Origin: Rhodococcus sp. AW25M09
GTDB lineage: Bacteria > Actinomycetota > Actinomycetes > Mycobacteriales > Mycobacteriaceae
Direction of reading: 5' to 3'
Assembly (NCBI RefSeq): GCF_000333955.1
Contig: NZ_CAPS01000023.1
Span: 1 to 54,659 of the forward strand
Length of the DNA: 54,659 nt
Positions within the stretch are counted from its first letter, which is position 1, and every line of letters begins with the position of its first letter. The notes under the pieces are model-generated. The model did no database searches, was not told the DNA's origin, and saw only the letters and a list, made by a program, of their open reading frames with translations. This document shows positions 18,643 through 31,778 of the stretch, piece by piece. The translations under genes were made by a program, and so were the position numbers.

Positions 18643-20109
18643 TCAGACGATCCGGACCAGAATTTCGGAGTGACCAGCCCTGATGACGTCACCGTCGGCC
18701 AGTTGCCAATCCTGTACCGGAGCCCCGTTGACGGTGGTGCCGTTGGTGGAACCCAGGTCGGAGAGCATCGCAACCCGACCGTCCCAGCGAATCTCGATGT
18801 GTCGCCGCGAGACACCGGTATCGGGCAACCGGAACTGCGCCTCCTGGCCACGGCCGATGATGTTCTGACCGTCACGGAGCTGGAAGTAGCGACCGCTGCC
18901 GTCTTCGAGTTGCAGCGTGGCTGCGAGCGCCTGGGCCTGCCCGGAGTACGCAGCGGGCTGGTCGTAGCCGTACCCGTCCCCCCGGTCGCCTGCGCCTTGC
19001 GAATAGCCGCGGCCATAGGGGGCCTGTGCGGGCGGGTAGTCGTAGCCGGGCTGCTGGTAGCCGGCCGCGCGCGGCTCGGCGTAGTGCCCGGACGGCTCGC
19101 CGTAGGCCTGCTCCTGATAGGGGGCCTCGGAATACGCAGCGCCTTGCTCTGCTCCGTTGTAGTCGTAGCCCCGGCCGTCGTAACCCTGACCGTTGTAGCC
19201 CTGGGCCTGGTAGCCCTGAGCGTCGTAACCCTGTGCGCTGTATCCCTGAGCGTTGTAGCCCTGGTCCTGGCCGTCGGGGTTGCCGTAGGCGTGGGGGTCG
19301 TAGCCCTGATCTTGTCCACCTGCGGCGCTGTACGCCTGACCGTGGTCGGCGTACGGCTGTTCGTCGTAGCCCTGTCCGTTGGAGGACTGCTGGTCGTAGC
19401 GCGGATCGTAATCGGCAGGCGCGTACGACTGCGCTTCGTAGCCGTTCTGCTGATGCCCTGAGTAGCGCGGATCCTGACCACCGGCATAACCGTTGCGAGC
19501 GCGTGGATCGGGACGATGACCGTCCGCGGGATCGCGCTGCGGGTCGTAGCCTGGGTTCTGCGTCATGTGGCCGGCTCCTGGTATCGACATCGGTGGGGCA
19601 GACGGTCGCTGCGTAGCTGAAGGGACGGGACTGGGTGCTGGCTGGGCCGACACGTTTTGCTGGGCCGATACGTTCTGCTGGGCCGAGGCGCCCTGCGGCG
19701 CGGACGTGTTCCGCGTAGCAGTCGCCGATCGTCCCACATCGGGATCGACCGAGCCAGTGGCCCGGAACTGACCGGTGTGAAGCGTAGGAGAAGGCTCGAA
19801 GCGAACCGCCACGTCACCGTAGGTCTGCCACCCCTGATCTCGGATGTAATCGTCGAGGTGGCGGGAGAACGCCTTGACCGTGAGTTCTCTGTCGCCTGCG
19901 AGCTCGCTGTGGTCCGAGCTGTTGATGGTGATCACGAAACTGTTGGGTGCCAGGTAGTGGCCGCCGGCGAGTGGACGAACCAGATCGGACACTTCCTGTT
20001 GGAGCGCCGCCTCTACTTCGGCCGGTACGACGCCACCGCCGAAAACGCGGGCGAAGACGTCGCCGACAGCGCCTTGAAGCTTGCGCTCGAACCGCTGAAC
20101 AATGCCCAT
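18643..20109 (-). CDS. fhaA: FHA domain protein FhaA
   Basis: This 488-residue cytosolic protein has three parts: an N-terminal FhaA/DUF3662 domain (1-~115, starting MGIVQRFERKLQGAVGDVFA), a long Gln/Tyr/Gly-rich linker (~140-400), and a C-terminal FHA domain with IIGRGQEAQFRL, GVSRRHIEI and DLGSTNGTTVNG. In mycobacteria the FHA domain binds the phosphorylated MviN/MurJ pseudokinase region to restrain peptidoglycan synthesis. ATG 20109 follows GAGGAGGGG. It is the first gene of the kinase operon, so the operon promoter should lie between it and the tRNA-Leu gene (20110-20316). Confidence 0.97.
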   Translation of the reverse strand: MGIVQRFERKLQGAVGDVFARVFGGGVVPAEVEAALQQEVSDLVRPLAGGHYLAPNSFVITINSSDHSELAGDRELTVKAFSRHLDDYIRDQGWQTYGDVAVRFEPSPTLHTGQFRATGSVDPDVGRSATATRNTSAPQGASAQQNVSAQQNVSAQPAPSPVPSATQRPSAPPMSIPGAGHMTQNPGYDPQRDPADGHRPDPRARNGYAGGQDPRYSGHQQNGYEAQSYAPADYDPRYDQQSSNGQGYDEQPYADHGQAYSAAGGQDQGYDPHAYGNPDGQDQGYNAQGYSAQGYDAQGYQAQGYNGQGYDGRGYDYNGAEQGAAYSEAPYQEQAYGEPSGHYAEPRAAGYQQPGYDYPPAQAPYGRGYSQGAGDRGDGYGYDQPAAYSGQAQALAATLQLEDGSGRYFQLRDGQNIIGRGQEAQFRLPDTGVSRRHIEIRWDGRVAMLSDLGSTNGTTVNGAPVQDWQLADGDVIRAGHSEILVRIV

Positions 20110-20316
20110 CGCGACCCCTCCTCTCACTGTCTCGAGCCACCGTCATGTGCCTGCAGGTGCGCAGGACCCGACGGCCGCGTGTCATCACGAAGTCGCGCTC
20201 CCAGCATGATATACGGTGCAGCCGACGCAGACCGCGTCCCGCTGTTCGCCTTCGATGGCCGGAGGCCGCGATTTTCGAGCGGGGCGGTGTGCGTGTTAGT
20301 GTTCTGGCCGTCACCC

Positions 20317-20402
20317 GGGCGGGTGGCGGAATGGCAGACGCGCTGGCTTCAGGTGCCAGTGTCCTTCGGGACGTGGGGGTTCAAGTCCCCCTCCGCCCAC
20401 CA
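20317..20402 (+). tRNA. leuT: tRNA-Leu (CAG)
   Basis: The acceptor GGGCGGG pairs with TCCGCCC. The anticodon stem CTGGC/GCCAG has loop TTCAGGT with anticodon CAG. The long variable arm TGTCCTTCGGGACGT is typical of class II tRNA. The T arm is GGGGG-TTCAAGT-CCCCC. The 3' ACCA is encoded in the DNA, unlike the two tRNAs at the left end. Its place just upstream of and divergent from fhaA matches leuT of M. tuberculosis. Confidence 0.97.
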
Positions 20403-20404
20403 CA

Positions 20405-20436
20405 CTGGCCGTAGCTGATTCGATCGCTACGGCCAG
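20405..20436 (+). terminator. Terminator of tRNA-Leu
   Basis: CTGGCCGTAGC and GCTACGGCCAG form a perfect 11-bp stem with a 10-nt loop directly after the tRNA, followed by a T-rich TTGTTCGTT. Confidence 0.85.
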
Positions 20437-20484
20437 TTGTTCGTTGAAGACCCAGATGGCGCGATGAACACGAAGAAGGCCCGG

Positions 20485-21124
20485 TCAGTCGCCCTTCTCG
20501 ATCATTTCCGCGCCCTTTCCACCGATCATCATCGTGGTGATGTCGGGGTTCACGGCCACGATTTTCGGCATTACGAACGCGTCGGCCACGCGCAGGTTGC
20601 GGATTGTCGCGGAAGTCTCGGATGCGCAAGCGGACTGTGCCGCGCGAACGTGCGTCCGTTACGTTCGGGGGCAGACAGAACGCGTTCTCCGAGGTGGGGT
20701 AGCCCTAGCGCAACGGGTGCATGTCGAACGGGGGTGTTGCCGAAGTGGAACTCAGGTCCGGTCGGTCGCGTTCCTTGTCGATGCGGGTGAAGATTCCGAT
20801 TTCCCACCACTGCGACGACTCGGTGACCATCGGCTTCTTCGCGTCCCACCAGATGACGCGCTCTGGGTGATCCTGCATGTACGAGCCGACTCCGGGTGCG
20901 TCCACCACTACCTCGACGCCAGTTTCGCGGAGGTGGTCGGCAGGTCCGATGCCGGAGAGCATGAGTAGCTTGGGGGAGTCGATCGCACCGGCCGAGACGA
21001 ACGCCTACGTCGCTGGGCCTGCCTCCATCAGCGCGAGGGTGACGGACGAGTCCTCACCGAGACGTGCCGCCACGGCCGCACGGGCGCTGCCGACGACCAC
21101 GTAATCGAATCGTTTTTCGGACAT
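20485..21124 (-). pseudogene. Decayed GMC oxidoreductase, choline oxidase-like
   Basis: Remnants of an FAD-dependent GMC enzyme read in order on the minus strand. The intact-looking start MSEKRFDYVVVGS (21124) runs to EAGPAT and an in-frame TAG. A deletion of roughly 230 codons follows, then [45 protein letters not shown] and PFDMHPLR, then a second TAG where His or Gln is expected before GYPTSENAF. RSRGTVRLRIRDFRDNP comes next, then a frameshift with another deletion, and the C-terminal NLRVADAFVMPKIV and MMIGGKGAEMI to a stop at 20485. These blocks match Arthrobacter choline oxidase as I recall it. The segment with the catalytic His region is gone. It is about 210 codons instead of ~540. 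It lies next to betB and betT, so choline-to-betaine oxidation here has lost its first enzyme. Confidence 0.88.
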
Positions 21125-21162
21125 GTTGACGCCTGTCCTCGAATCGACAATCCGGGGTGAGC

Positions 21163-22635
21163 TCAGTGCTGTGGGAACCAGCCGGTGACAGCCGGCCGGA
21201 GATTCTGGTAGATGTGCTTGATCTCCTGGTATTCGGCCAGTCCGGTCGGACCCAGTTCGCGGCCGTTACCCGACATCCCGAATCCGCCCCACTCGGCCTG
21301 TGGCAGGTAGGGGTGGAAGTCGTTGATCCACACCGTGCCGTGGCGCAACCGTGCTGCCACGCGCTCGGTCTTTCCGGCGTCCTGGCTCCACACGCCCGCA
21401 GCGAGCCCGTACCGAGTGTCGTTGCCGATAGCGATCGCCTCGTCTTCCGTGCGGAAGGTCTCTACGGTGACGACGGGACCGAAGCCCTCTTCCTGAACTA
21501 CCGACATCGTGGTGTTGCAGCCGTCCAGCACCGTCGGCAGGTAGTAGAAGCCCGCCTCGAGCTCACCCGTGCCCCATTCGGCGCCGCACCCGACGACGGC
21601 CCCTTCCGCGATGCCTGCGTCGACGTAGGCGGTGACCTTGTCACGATGGTCCGCGGAAATGAGCGGACCTGTCTCGGCGGCTTCGTCGAACGGCCCGCCC
21701 AAACGAATCTGCTGGGCGCGACGGATCAACTCCTGAACGAAGCGATCGTGAATGGATTCTTCGACAATCAGACGCGATCCTGCCGAGCACACCTGACCGC
21801 TGTGTACGAAGGCTGCGTTGAGGGCGTTGTCGACGGCGGCATCGAAGTCGGCGTCGGCGAATACGACATTGGGGTTCTTCCCGCCGAGTTCGAGCGCTAC
21901 CTTCTTGACCGTCTGCACTGCCGCGGCCCCGACGACGCGGCCCGTCGCCAGTCCGCCGGTGAACGAGACCATGTCGACATCGGGATGTTCCGACAGCGGC
22001 GCGCCCGCGGTGGCACCGGCGCCGAGCACGAGGTTCGCCACGCCCGCCGGTAGTCCGAGCCCATCGAGCACATCCATCAGAAGCATTGCAGTGTGCGGGG
22101 TGAGTTCGCTGGGCTTGAGCACGATCGTGTTGCCCGCTGCGAGAGCGGGTGCCACCTTCCACGCCACCTGCAGCAGCGGGTAGTTCCAGGGGGTGATCAT
22201 TCCGCAGACGCCGACGGGCTCGTACACGACCTTGCTCACGACGTCGGCCATGCCCGGGTCCACGACCCGCCCTGCCTGCTGCCCGGCGAGCACGCCGAAA
22301 TAGCGGAAGCTGGCAGTGATGTCGTCCATGTCGATTTCGCTCTCCACCAGGCGCTTGCCTGTATCGAGTGACTCCGCGCGGGCGAACTCGTCCTTGCGTT
22401 GCTGGATCGCATCAGCGACCCCCAACAACAGCGCACCACGTTCGGTCGCAGGAGTGGAACTCCATACTCCCGCGTCGAATGCACGCCGGGCGGCTGCGAT
22501 TGCGGCAGCGGTATCGGCACCATCTGCTTCGTCGACGGTGTCGACGAGCTCACCGTTCGCCGGGCAGCGGATCTCCCGAGTTCCACCGTTGATCGCAGAG
22601 GTCCACTGACCGTCGATGAACAACGTCTGGGGCAT
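21163..22635 (-). CDS. betB: Betaine-aldehyde dehydrogenase-type aldehyde dehydrogenase
   Basis: This 490-residue NAD(P)-dependent aldehyde dehydrogenase should oxidise betaine aldehyde to glycine betaine in the cytosol. Catalytic residues are in place: Glu249 in LELGGKNP, Cys283 in GQVCSAGSR and Asn in PWNYPLL. FTGGLATGR is the cofactor-binding turn; here GGLATG replaces the usual GSTATG. AAGGAGACC precedes the ATG. It lies between the decayed choline oxidase-like gene and the BCCT carrier, on the same strand, 72 bp after the carrier, so co-transcription from the betT promoter is likely. Specificity for betaine aldehyde is inferred from this context. Confidence 0.87.
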   Translation of the reverse strand: MPQTLFIDGQWTSAINGGTREIRCPANGELVDTVDEADGADTAAAIAAARRAFDAGVWSSTPATERGALLLGVADAIQQRKDEFARAESLDTGKRLVESEIDMDDITASFRYFGVLAGQQAGRVVDPGMADVVSKVVYEPVGVCGMITPWNYPLLQVAWKVAPALAAGNTIVLKPSELTPHTAMLLMDVLDGLGLPAGVANLVLGAGATAGAPLSEHPDVDMVSFTGGLATGRVVGAAAVQTVKKVALELGGKNPNVVFADADFDAAVDNALNAAFVHSGQVCSAGSRLIVEESIHDRFVQELIRRAQQIRLGGPFDEAAETGPLISADHRDKVTAYVDAGIAEGAVVGCGAEWGTGELEAGFYYLPTVLDGCNTTMSVVQEEGFGPVVTVETFRTEDEAIAIGNDTRYGLAAGVWSQDAGKTERVAARLRHGTVWINDFHPYLPQAEWGGFGMSGNGRELGPTGLAEYQEIKHIYQNLRPAVTGWFPQH

Positions 22636-22707
22636 GAGGCTGGTCTCCTTGCTGCGTGGGTTGTGCTGGGTAGGTCGTGCGCTGGGTAGGTCGTGTGGGC
22701 AGAACAG

Positions 22708-24759
22708 TCAGGAGCCGCCGCTGTTCTCCTCGAGCTGCAGGAAGGTCAGATGCCCTTCGTAGTGGTCGAGTATGTCTTCGATGACCTGATCCTTCGTGTA
22801 ACCCATGATGTCGTAACCCTGACCGGAACCGCCGTCCAGATAGACCTCCATCCGGTAGTACTCGTCCTCGTTGCGAGGCATCGTCAACCCGAAGGACGGG
22901 ATGGCGACCTTGCGTCGCCACACCTGATATCGGAACGGATGAGCGTGGTCTGCGCCCACCTCGAGTTCGTACATGTCGGAGTCCTCGGTGCCGTTGACAT
23001 GACCGCATCGAGCATCGATCCCCTGCGCCTGCATTTCTTCTACGACCTCGTCGAAACTCGGCAACACCACCTCGCGGCCGAACTCGCGCACACGATCCTC
23101 ACCGGGGAATCTGAGCACCCGACTGAGTCGGTGGCGCCAGGACCAATCGGTTCCGCGGTTTCCGCCGGTGCGGACCGAGAGCGAACCCGGCAAACTCTGT
23201 TCGACGCTCTCGTTTCGGAAAGTTTCCACTCTGAGCGATCGATAGAGACCGATCATGACCAGGATGATGACGAAGGCAAAGGGCAAGCCCATGATCACCG
23301 CAGCACTCTGCAGAGTTCCTACACCGCCGATGAGGAGCATGGCCACCGTCAGACCGCCTGTCGCCAGCGCCCAGAAGATGCGCAGCGGCGCGTTCCCGTC
23401 GTGCTGCGGGCTCGGCAGATGCGACGAGAGATTGGCCATGACCAGTGCGGCCGAGTCCGCGGAAGTGACGTAGAACAGCAGAGCGGTGAACGTCGCGAGG
23501 GCAGCTATGAAGGTGAAAGCCGGGTAATCCCGGAGAAGTTCGTAGAATGCGCCCTCCGGGTTGAGGATCGCTTGTTCGCCGAATTCGCTGTCACCGCCAC
23601 GAACCCGCTCGAGGGCAGAGTTTCCGTAGACCGAGGCCCACATGAGGATGTACAGAAATGGGATCGTCAAGGTCCCGAGCACGAACTGTCGGATGGTGCG
23701 GCCGCGAGAGATCCGCGCCAGGAACAGGCCGACGAACGAGGCCCATGCGATCCACCAGGCCCAGAAGAACAGTGTCCAGTCGGTCATCCACGTGCCGGTG
23801 TCCTCGAACGCGAAGGTCTGACCGACCATGTTGGGGAACAGTCGAGCGAAATCACTGACGTTCAGAACGAGGGCGTCGAGCAAGAACTGGGTCTGGCCCA
23901 TGACGAGCACCCAGATCGACAGCGCGAATGCCAGGAACACGTTGAGAAGCGAGAGAATCTTGATGCCCTTGTCCACGCCCGAGGTGGCCGAGAGCGTGGC
24001 AATTGCCACACCGCAGGCGACGATGGCGACTTCGACGCCGGTGCTGACCTCCAGTCCGAAAATTACATTCAGCCCCACGTTGATCATCACGACACCGATG
24101 CCCAGCGACGTCGCTACGCCGAAGATCGTGCCGAGCAGCGCAGCAAAATCGACAGTGTCTCCCAACACACCCTTGACGCGTTTGCCGAAGATGGGAGCGA
24201 GTGCCGAGCGGATCGCCAGTGGTTGATTCTTCCGATACGCGAAGTAGGCCAACGCGATACCCATCAGAGCGTAGAGGCTCCATCCACTGATTCCGTAGTG
24301 GAAGAGCGTCCATGCGGTCGCCTCACGGGCAGCATCGACCGTACCGGGCTCTGTGCTCGGCGGTTGGAGGTACTGCGTCACCGGCTCGGAGACGGCGAAG
24401 TACATGAGATCGGTGCTGATGCCGGCAGCGAAGAGCATCGACGCCCAGGACAGCAGGCCGAACTCGGGTTGCGAGTGCGCGGGCCCGAGCTTGATTTTGC
24501 CGAATCCCGAGAGCGCCAGGTAAATGACGAAGACGAGCACGATCGCGACCAGTGCCACGTAGAACCATCCGAACCAGTCCGAGGTCCACTCCACTGCGGT
24601 GCCCAGTACGCTCTCCGCGTTCTCCGGTGCGATCAGCGCCCAGACCGTGATCGCAAGTGTGAACAGTGCGGCGGGTACGAAGACCCGCCAGTTCACCCGC
24701 GATCGCGCCTCCGGTTCGTCGGCCACATCTTGCTCGGATCTTTCGACCGATGAACTCAC
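22708..24759 (-). CDS. betT: BCCT family choline/betaine transporter with long C-terminal extension
   Basis: This 683-residue member of the betaine-choline-carnitine transporter family has about twelve transmembrane helices. The family signature WTLFFWAWWIAWASFVGLFLARISRGRT is split here for length: WTLFFWAWWIAW followed by FLARISRGRT (residues ~335-360). After the last helix (~residue 500) come about 180 cytosolic residues, as in BetT proteins whose tail senses osmotic stress. It likely imports choline driven by a proton or sodium gradient. It heads the minus-strand unit betT-betB-(choline oxidase remnant). A 7-bp inverted repeat 48 bp upstream could be an operator. Confidence 0.92.
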   Translation of the reverse strand: MSSSVERSEQDVADEPEARSRVNWRVFVPAALFTLAITVWALIAPENAESVLGTAVEWTSDWFGWFYVALVAIVLVFVIYLALSGFGKIKLGPAHSQPEFGLLSWASMLFAAGISTDLMYFAVSEPVTQYLQPPSTEPGTVDAAREATAWTLFHYGISGWSLYALMGIALAYFAYRKNQPLAIRSALAPIFGKRVKGVLGDTVDFAALLGTIFGVATSLGIGVVMINVGLNVIFGLEVSTGVEVAIVACGVAIATLSATSGVDKGIKILSLLNVFLAFALSIWVLVMGQTQFLLDALVLNVSDFARLFPNMVGQTFAFEDTGTWMTDWTLFFWAWWIAWASFVGLFLARISRGRTIRQFVLGTLTIPFLYILMWASVYGNSALERVRGGDSEFGEQAILNPEGAFYELLRDYPAFTFIAALATFTALLFYVTSADSAALVMANLSSHLPSPQHDGNAPLRIFWALATGGLTVAMLLIGGVGTLQSAAVIMGLPFAFVIILVMIGLYRSLRVETFRNESVEQSLPGSLSVRTGGNRGTDWSWRHRLSRVLRFPGEDRVREFGREVVLPSFDEVVEEMQAQGIDARCGHVNGTEDSDMYELEVGADHAHPFRYQVWRRKVAIPSFGLTMPRNEDEYYRMEVYLDGGSGQGYDIMGYTKDQVIEDILDHYEGHLTFLQLEENSGGS

Positions 24760-24806
24760 GAATCTGTTCCCTTCTGTTGCCTGCGACCCCGGATGGTGGT
24801 GTCGGC

Positions 24807-24824
24807 ACTGTGCTCATCAGCACA
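24807..24824. promoter_or_regulatory. Inverted repeat upstream of betT
   Basis: CTGTGCT-CATC-AGCACAG is a perfect 7-bp inverted repeat with a 4-bp spacer, ending 48 bp before the betT start. It could be an operator for a choline-responsive repressor; no regulator gene lies beside it in the window. Confidence 0.35.
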
Positions 24825-25268
24825 GCAATAGTGGAGATAGCGCGTTCGTTGTCTTCAACCTAGTCCTGGGGAGCCGGGCTGCGGGCCCTTCGAGCTGCGA
24901 CAATTCGATCGACGATATCGGTGGATCCAGTTCGAGGCGCCTCGTTTCGGTCGACTGCCGCGCCCCATCGACCCGCGTGCGAAGACCGGATCCGCCACTG
25001 CCGGGTCGAACCCGAGGTCACGGATAACCATGGCACGGTGCATCGTTCGCCGAGTGCAACCCGGTTATGACCGAACTGTGCCCTACCGTCCGTGTGCTCG
25101 GTAGGAACAGGATGAGTACAGGTCCGCGGTGAGGCAACGAATTACACCGATGTTGTTCGGAAAGCCCCTTGTCAGCAGCCGGGTCTCGAGTTACTTCGCG
25201 AGTAGGAAAACCGAGCGCAGAGGTCGGTAAGAGCCCGAAGAGAAATTTACTAACCCCCAGCTCCGGGG

Positions 25269-25287
25269 CGTTATTAGGCTTACCTTA
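25269..25287. promoter_or_regulatory. Weak IdeR/DtxR-like site upstream of gltB
   Basis: The core TTAGGCTTACCT resembles the IdeR half-site pair TTAGGCTAACCT with one mismatch, but over the full 19 bp only about 12 positions agree with the consensus. Iron control of glutamate synthase, an iron-sulphur enzyme, would make sense. The match is too weak to assert. Confidence 0.25.
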
Positions 25288-25527
25288 TTTCAGTGTTACC
25301 TGGTAGCTGATTTATCGTTTGTCATCGGACCGGCGTACAAACGGCCGATCCGCCCGACCGAGGCTTGTGTGTGCCCAGAGCTGATCTGCTCGACGGTAGG
25401 CAAGGATCGACGTTCGGGGGTGCTTCTTCAACGGCGAATGGCACCCGACAGCCGTCCGCGACGGTCGGCGATCTGTGCCGAGCCGCTCTGGCGCACTCGA
25501 AAGCTGGACTTATCGAAAAGGCTAGGT

Positions 25528-30109
<4,582 letters not shown>

Positions 30110-30117
<8 letters not shown>

Positions 30118-31561
30118 CCCACAAGGTTTTATGAAGAACACCGTCCGCGAGGTGCCCAAGCGGCGGCCCGTCGACCTGCGCCTGATGGACTGGAAAGAGG
30201 TCTACGAGGACTTCTCGAAGGACACTCTGCGCACCCAGGCCAGCCGGTGCATGGACTGCGGTATTCCGTTCTGCCACAACGGCTGCCCACTGGGGAACCT
30301 GATTCCCGAGTGGAACGACCTGGTGTTCAAGGATCGGTGGCGCGACAGCATCGATCGACTGCACGCCACCAACAACTTCCCGGAGTTCACCGGGCGGTTG
30401 TGCCCCGCTCCGTGCGAGGCGTCGTGCGTCCTGGGCATCAACCAGGATCCGGTCACCATCAAGCAGGTCGAGGTCGAGATCATCGACAAGGCCTTCGAAG
30501 AGGGCTGGGTCACCCCGGTCTACCCGACGCACCTCACCGGCAAGACTGTTGCCGTCGTCGGCTCGGGTCCCGCGGGACTTGCAGCAGCACAGCAGCTCAC
30601 CCGCGCCGGTCACACCGTCACGGTCTTCGAGCGTGCCGATCGCATCGGCGGATTGCTGCGCTACGGCATCCCCGAGTTCAAGATGGAGAAGCGGCACATC
30701 GACCGTCGGCTCGCGCAGATGGAAGCCGAGGGAACCGTCTTCCGCACCAACGTCGATGTGGGCGTGGACATCTCGGCGGACGAGCTGCGGGAGCAATTCG
30801 ACTCCATCGTCCTCTCCGGCGGAGCCACCGCGTGGCGCGATCTGCCCATCGAGGGCCGTGAACTCGAGGGCATCTACCAGGCCATGGAGTTCCTGCCGCA
30901 CGCCAATCGCGTGCAGCAGGGCGACATCACCGAGCCTCCCGTCAGCGCGCACGGCAAGAAGGTCGTCATCATCGGCGGCGGCGACACCGGTGCCGACTGC
31001 CTGGGCACCTCGCACCGCCAGGGTGCGGAGAGCATCCACCAGTTCGAGATCATGGCCCGACCGCCCGAGGAGCGTGCGACGTCCACCCCGTGGCCGACGT
31101 ATCCGCTCATGTACCGGGTCGCCTCGGCACACGAAGAGGGTGGCGAGCGAGTCTTCTCCGTCAACACCGAGCGTTTCGTCGGCGAAGACGGCAAGGTCAC
31201 CGCACTCGAAGCCTGCGAGGTCGAATTCAAGGCCGGCAAGTTCGAGAAGGTCGAGGGCAGCGAGTTCACACTCGAAGCGGATCTGGTGCTCCTGGCCATG
31301 GGATTCGTCGGTCCGGCCAAGGGCGGCCTGCTCAGCGATCTGGGCGTCGACTTCAACCAGCGCGGTAACGTCGAGCGTTCCAACGAGTGGGTCACCAACG
31401 TTCCCGGCGTCTTCGTCGCCGGAGACATGGGTCGCGGCCAGTCGCTCATCGTCTGGGCCATCGCCGAGGGCCGCTCGTGTGCGGCCGCCGTCGATACCTT
31501 CCTGCAGGGAGTGACGGCACTGCCCGCACCGATCGTGCCCACCCAGGCACCGCAGCGGTAG
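30110..31561 (+). CDS. gltD: Glutamate synthase (NADPH) small subunit
   Basis: This 483-residue flavoprotein takes electrons from NADPH and passes them to GltB through iron-sulphur clusters. The N-terminal Cys-rich region ([17 protein letters not shown], then CPAPCEASC) binds two 4Fe-4S clusters. An FAD-binding [12 protein letters not shown] motif lies near residue 145, and an NADPH-binding [12 protein letters not shown] near residue 288. [17 protein letters not shown] is the second FAD contact. It starts with GTG inside the end of gltB (8-bp overlap), indicating coupled translation. A strong inverted repeat follows the stop codon. Confidence 0.98.
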
Positions 31562-31577
31562 TTGAGCGTTCGTACTG

Positions 31578-31653
31578 CGCCCCCGGTTGGGATCAATGTG
31601 GCTTTGTTGCACTCTGTGTGACTGAATCTCACATTGATCCCAACCGGGGGGCG
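31578..31653 (+). terminator. 23-bp inverted repeat after gltD, possible terminator
   Basis: CGCCCCCGGTTGGGATCAATGTG (given here as CGCCCCCGGTTGGG plus ATCAATGTG) at 31578-31600 is the inverse of 31630-31653, with one extra G in the right arm and a 29-nt loop. It begins 17 bp after the gltD stop. No T-run follows. It may terminate gltBD, or it may be a small palindromic mobile relic. Confidence 0.5.
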
Positions 31654-31778
31654 AACGAATACGACGATGTGACGCCCGGTTACGTCCGTTAACCATGTGG
31701 GCATCTGATGGTCACAGGCCCCTGGCACTGTGAAATCGAACAACGATGGTTCGACTTTCACCAGTGAGGCCCCCTCCC

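Larger units (their letters stand above)
24760..25527. other. Long divergent spacer between betT and gltB
   Basis: There are 768 bp without a convincing gene. Short frames on both strands lack family features. Near betT there is the CTGTGCT inverted repeat. From about 25230 the sequence becomes unusually AT-rich for this genome (GAAATTTACTAA, TTATTAGGCTTACC, GATTTATCG), which suggests the gltBD promoter and regulator sites. A GTG at 25369 could extend gltB, but the added 53 residues have no homology to the family. Confidence 0.5.

Noticed and set aside
22668..22697. Short tandem CTGGGTAGGTCGTG units between betB and betT
   Set aside because: Two units only, in a 72-bp spacer, without symmetry; not enough for a regulatory claim.
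22693..24753. A 686-codon plus-strand open frame
   Set aside because: It is the antisense shadow of betT. Its translation is rich in Arg, His, Asp and Glu without hydrophobic structure or family motifs, while the minus strand gives a complete BCCT transporter.
24855..25043. A 62-codon minus-strand frame in the betT-gltB spacer
   Set aside because: No ribosome site, no hydrophobic segment and no recognisable family; composition like random GC-rich sequence.
25369..25527. Upstream extension of gltB from GTG 25369
   Set aside because: The extra 53 residues lack homology, and the amidotransferase propeptide of normal length starts at ATG 25528 after AAAAGG.
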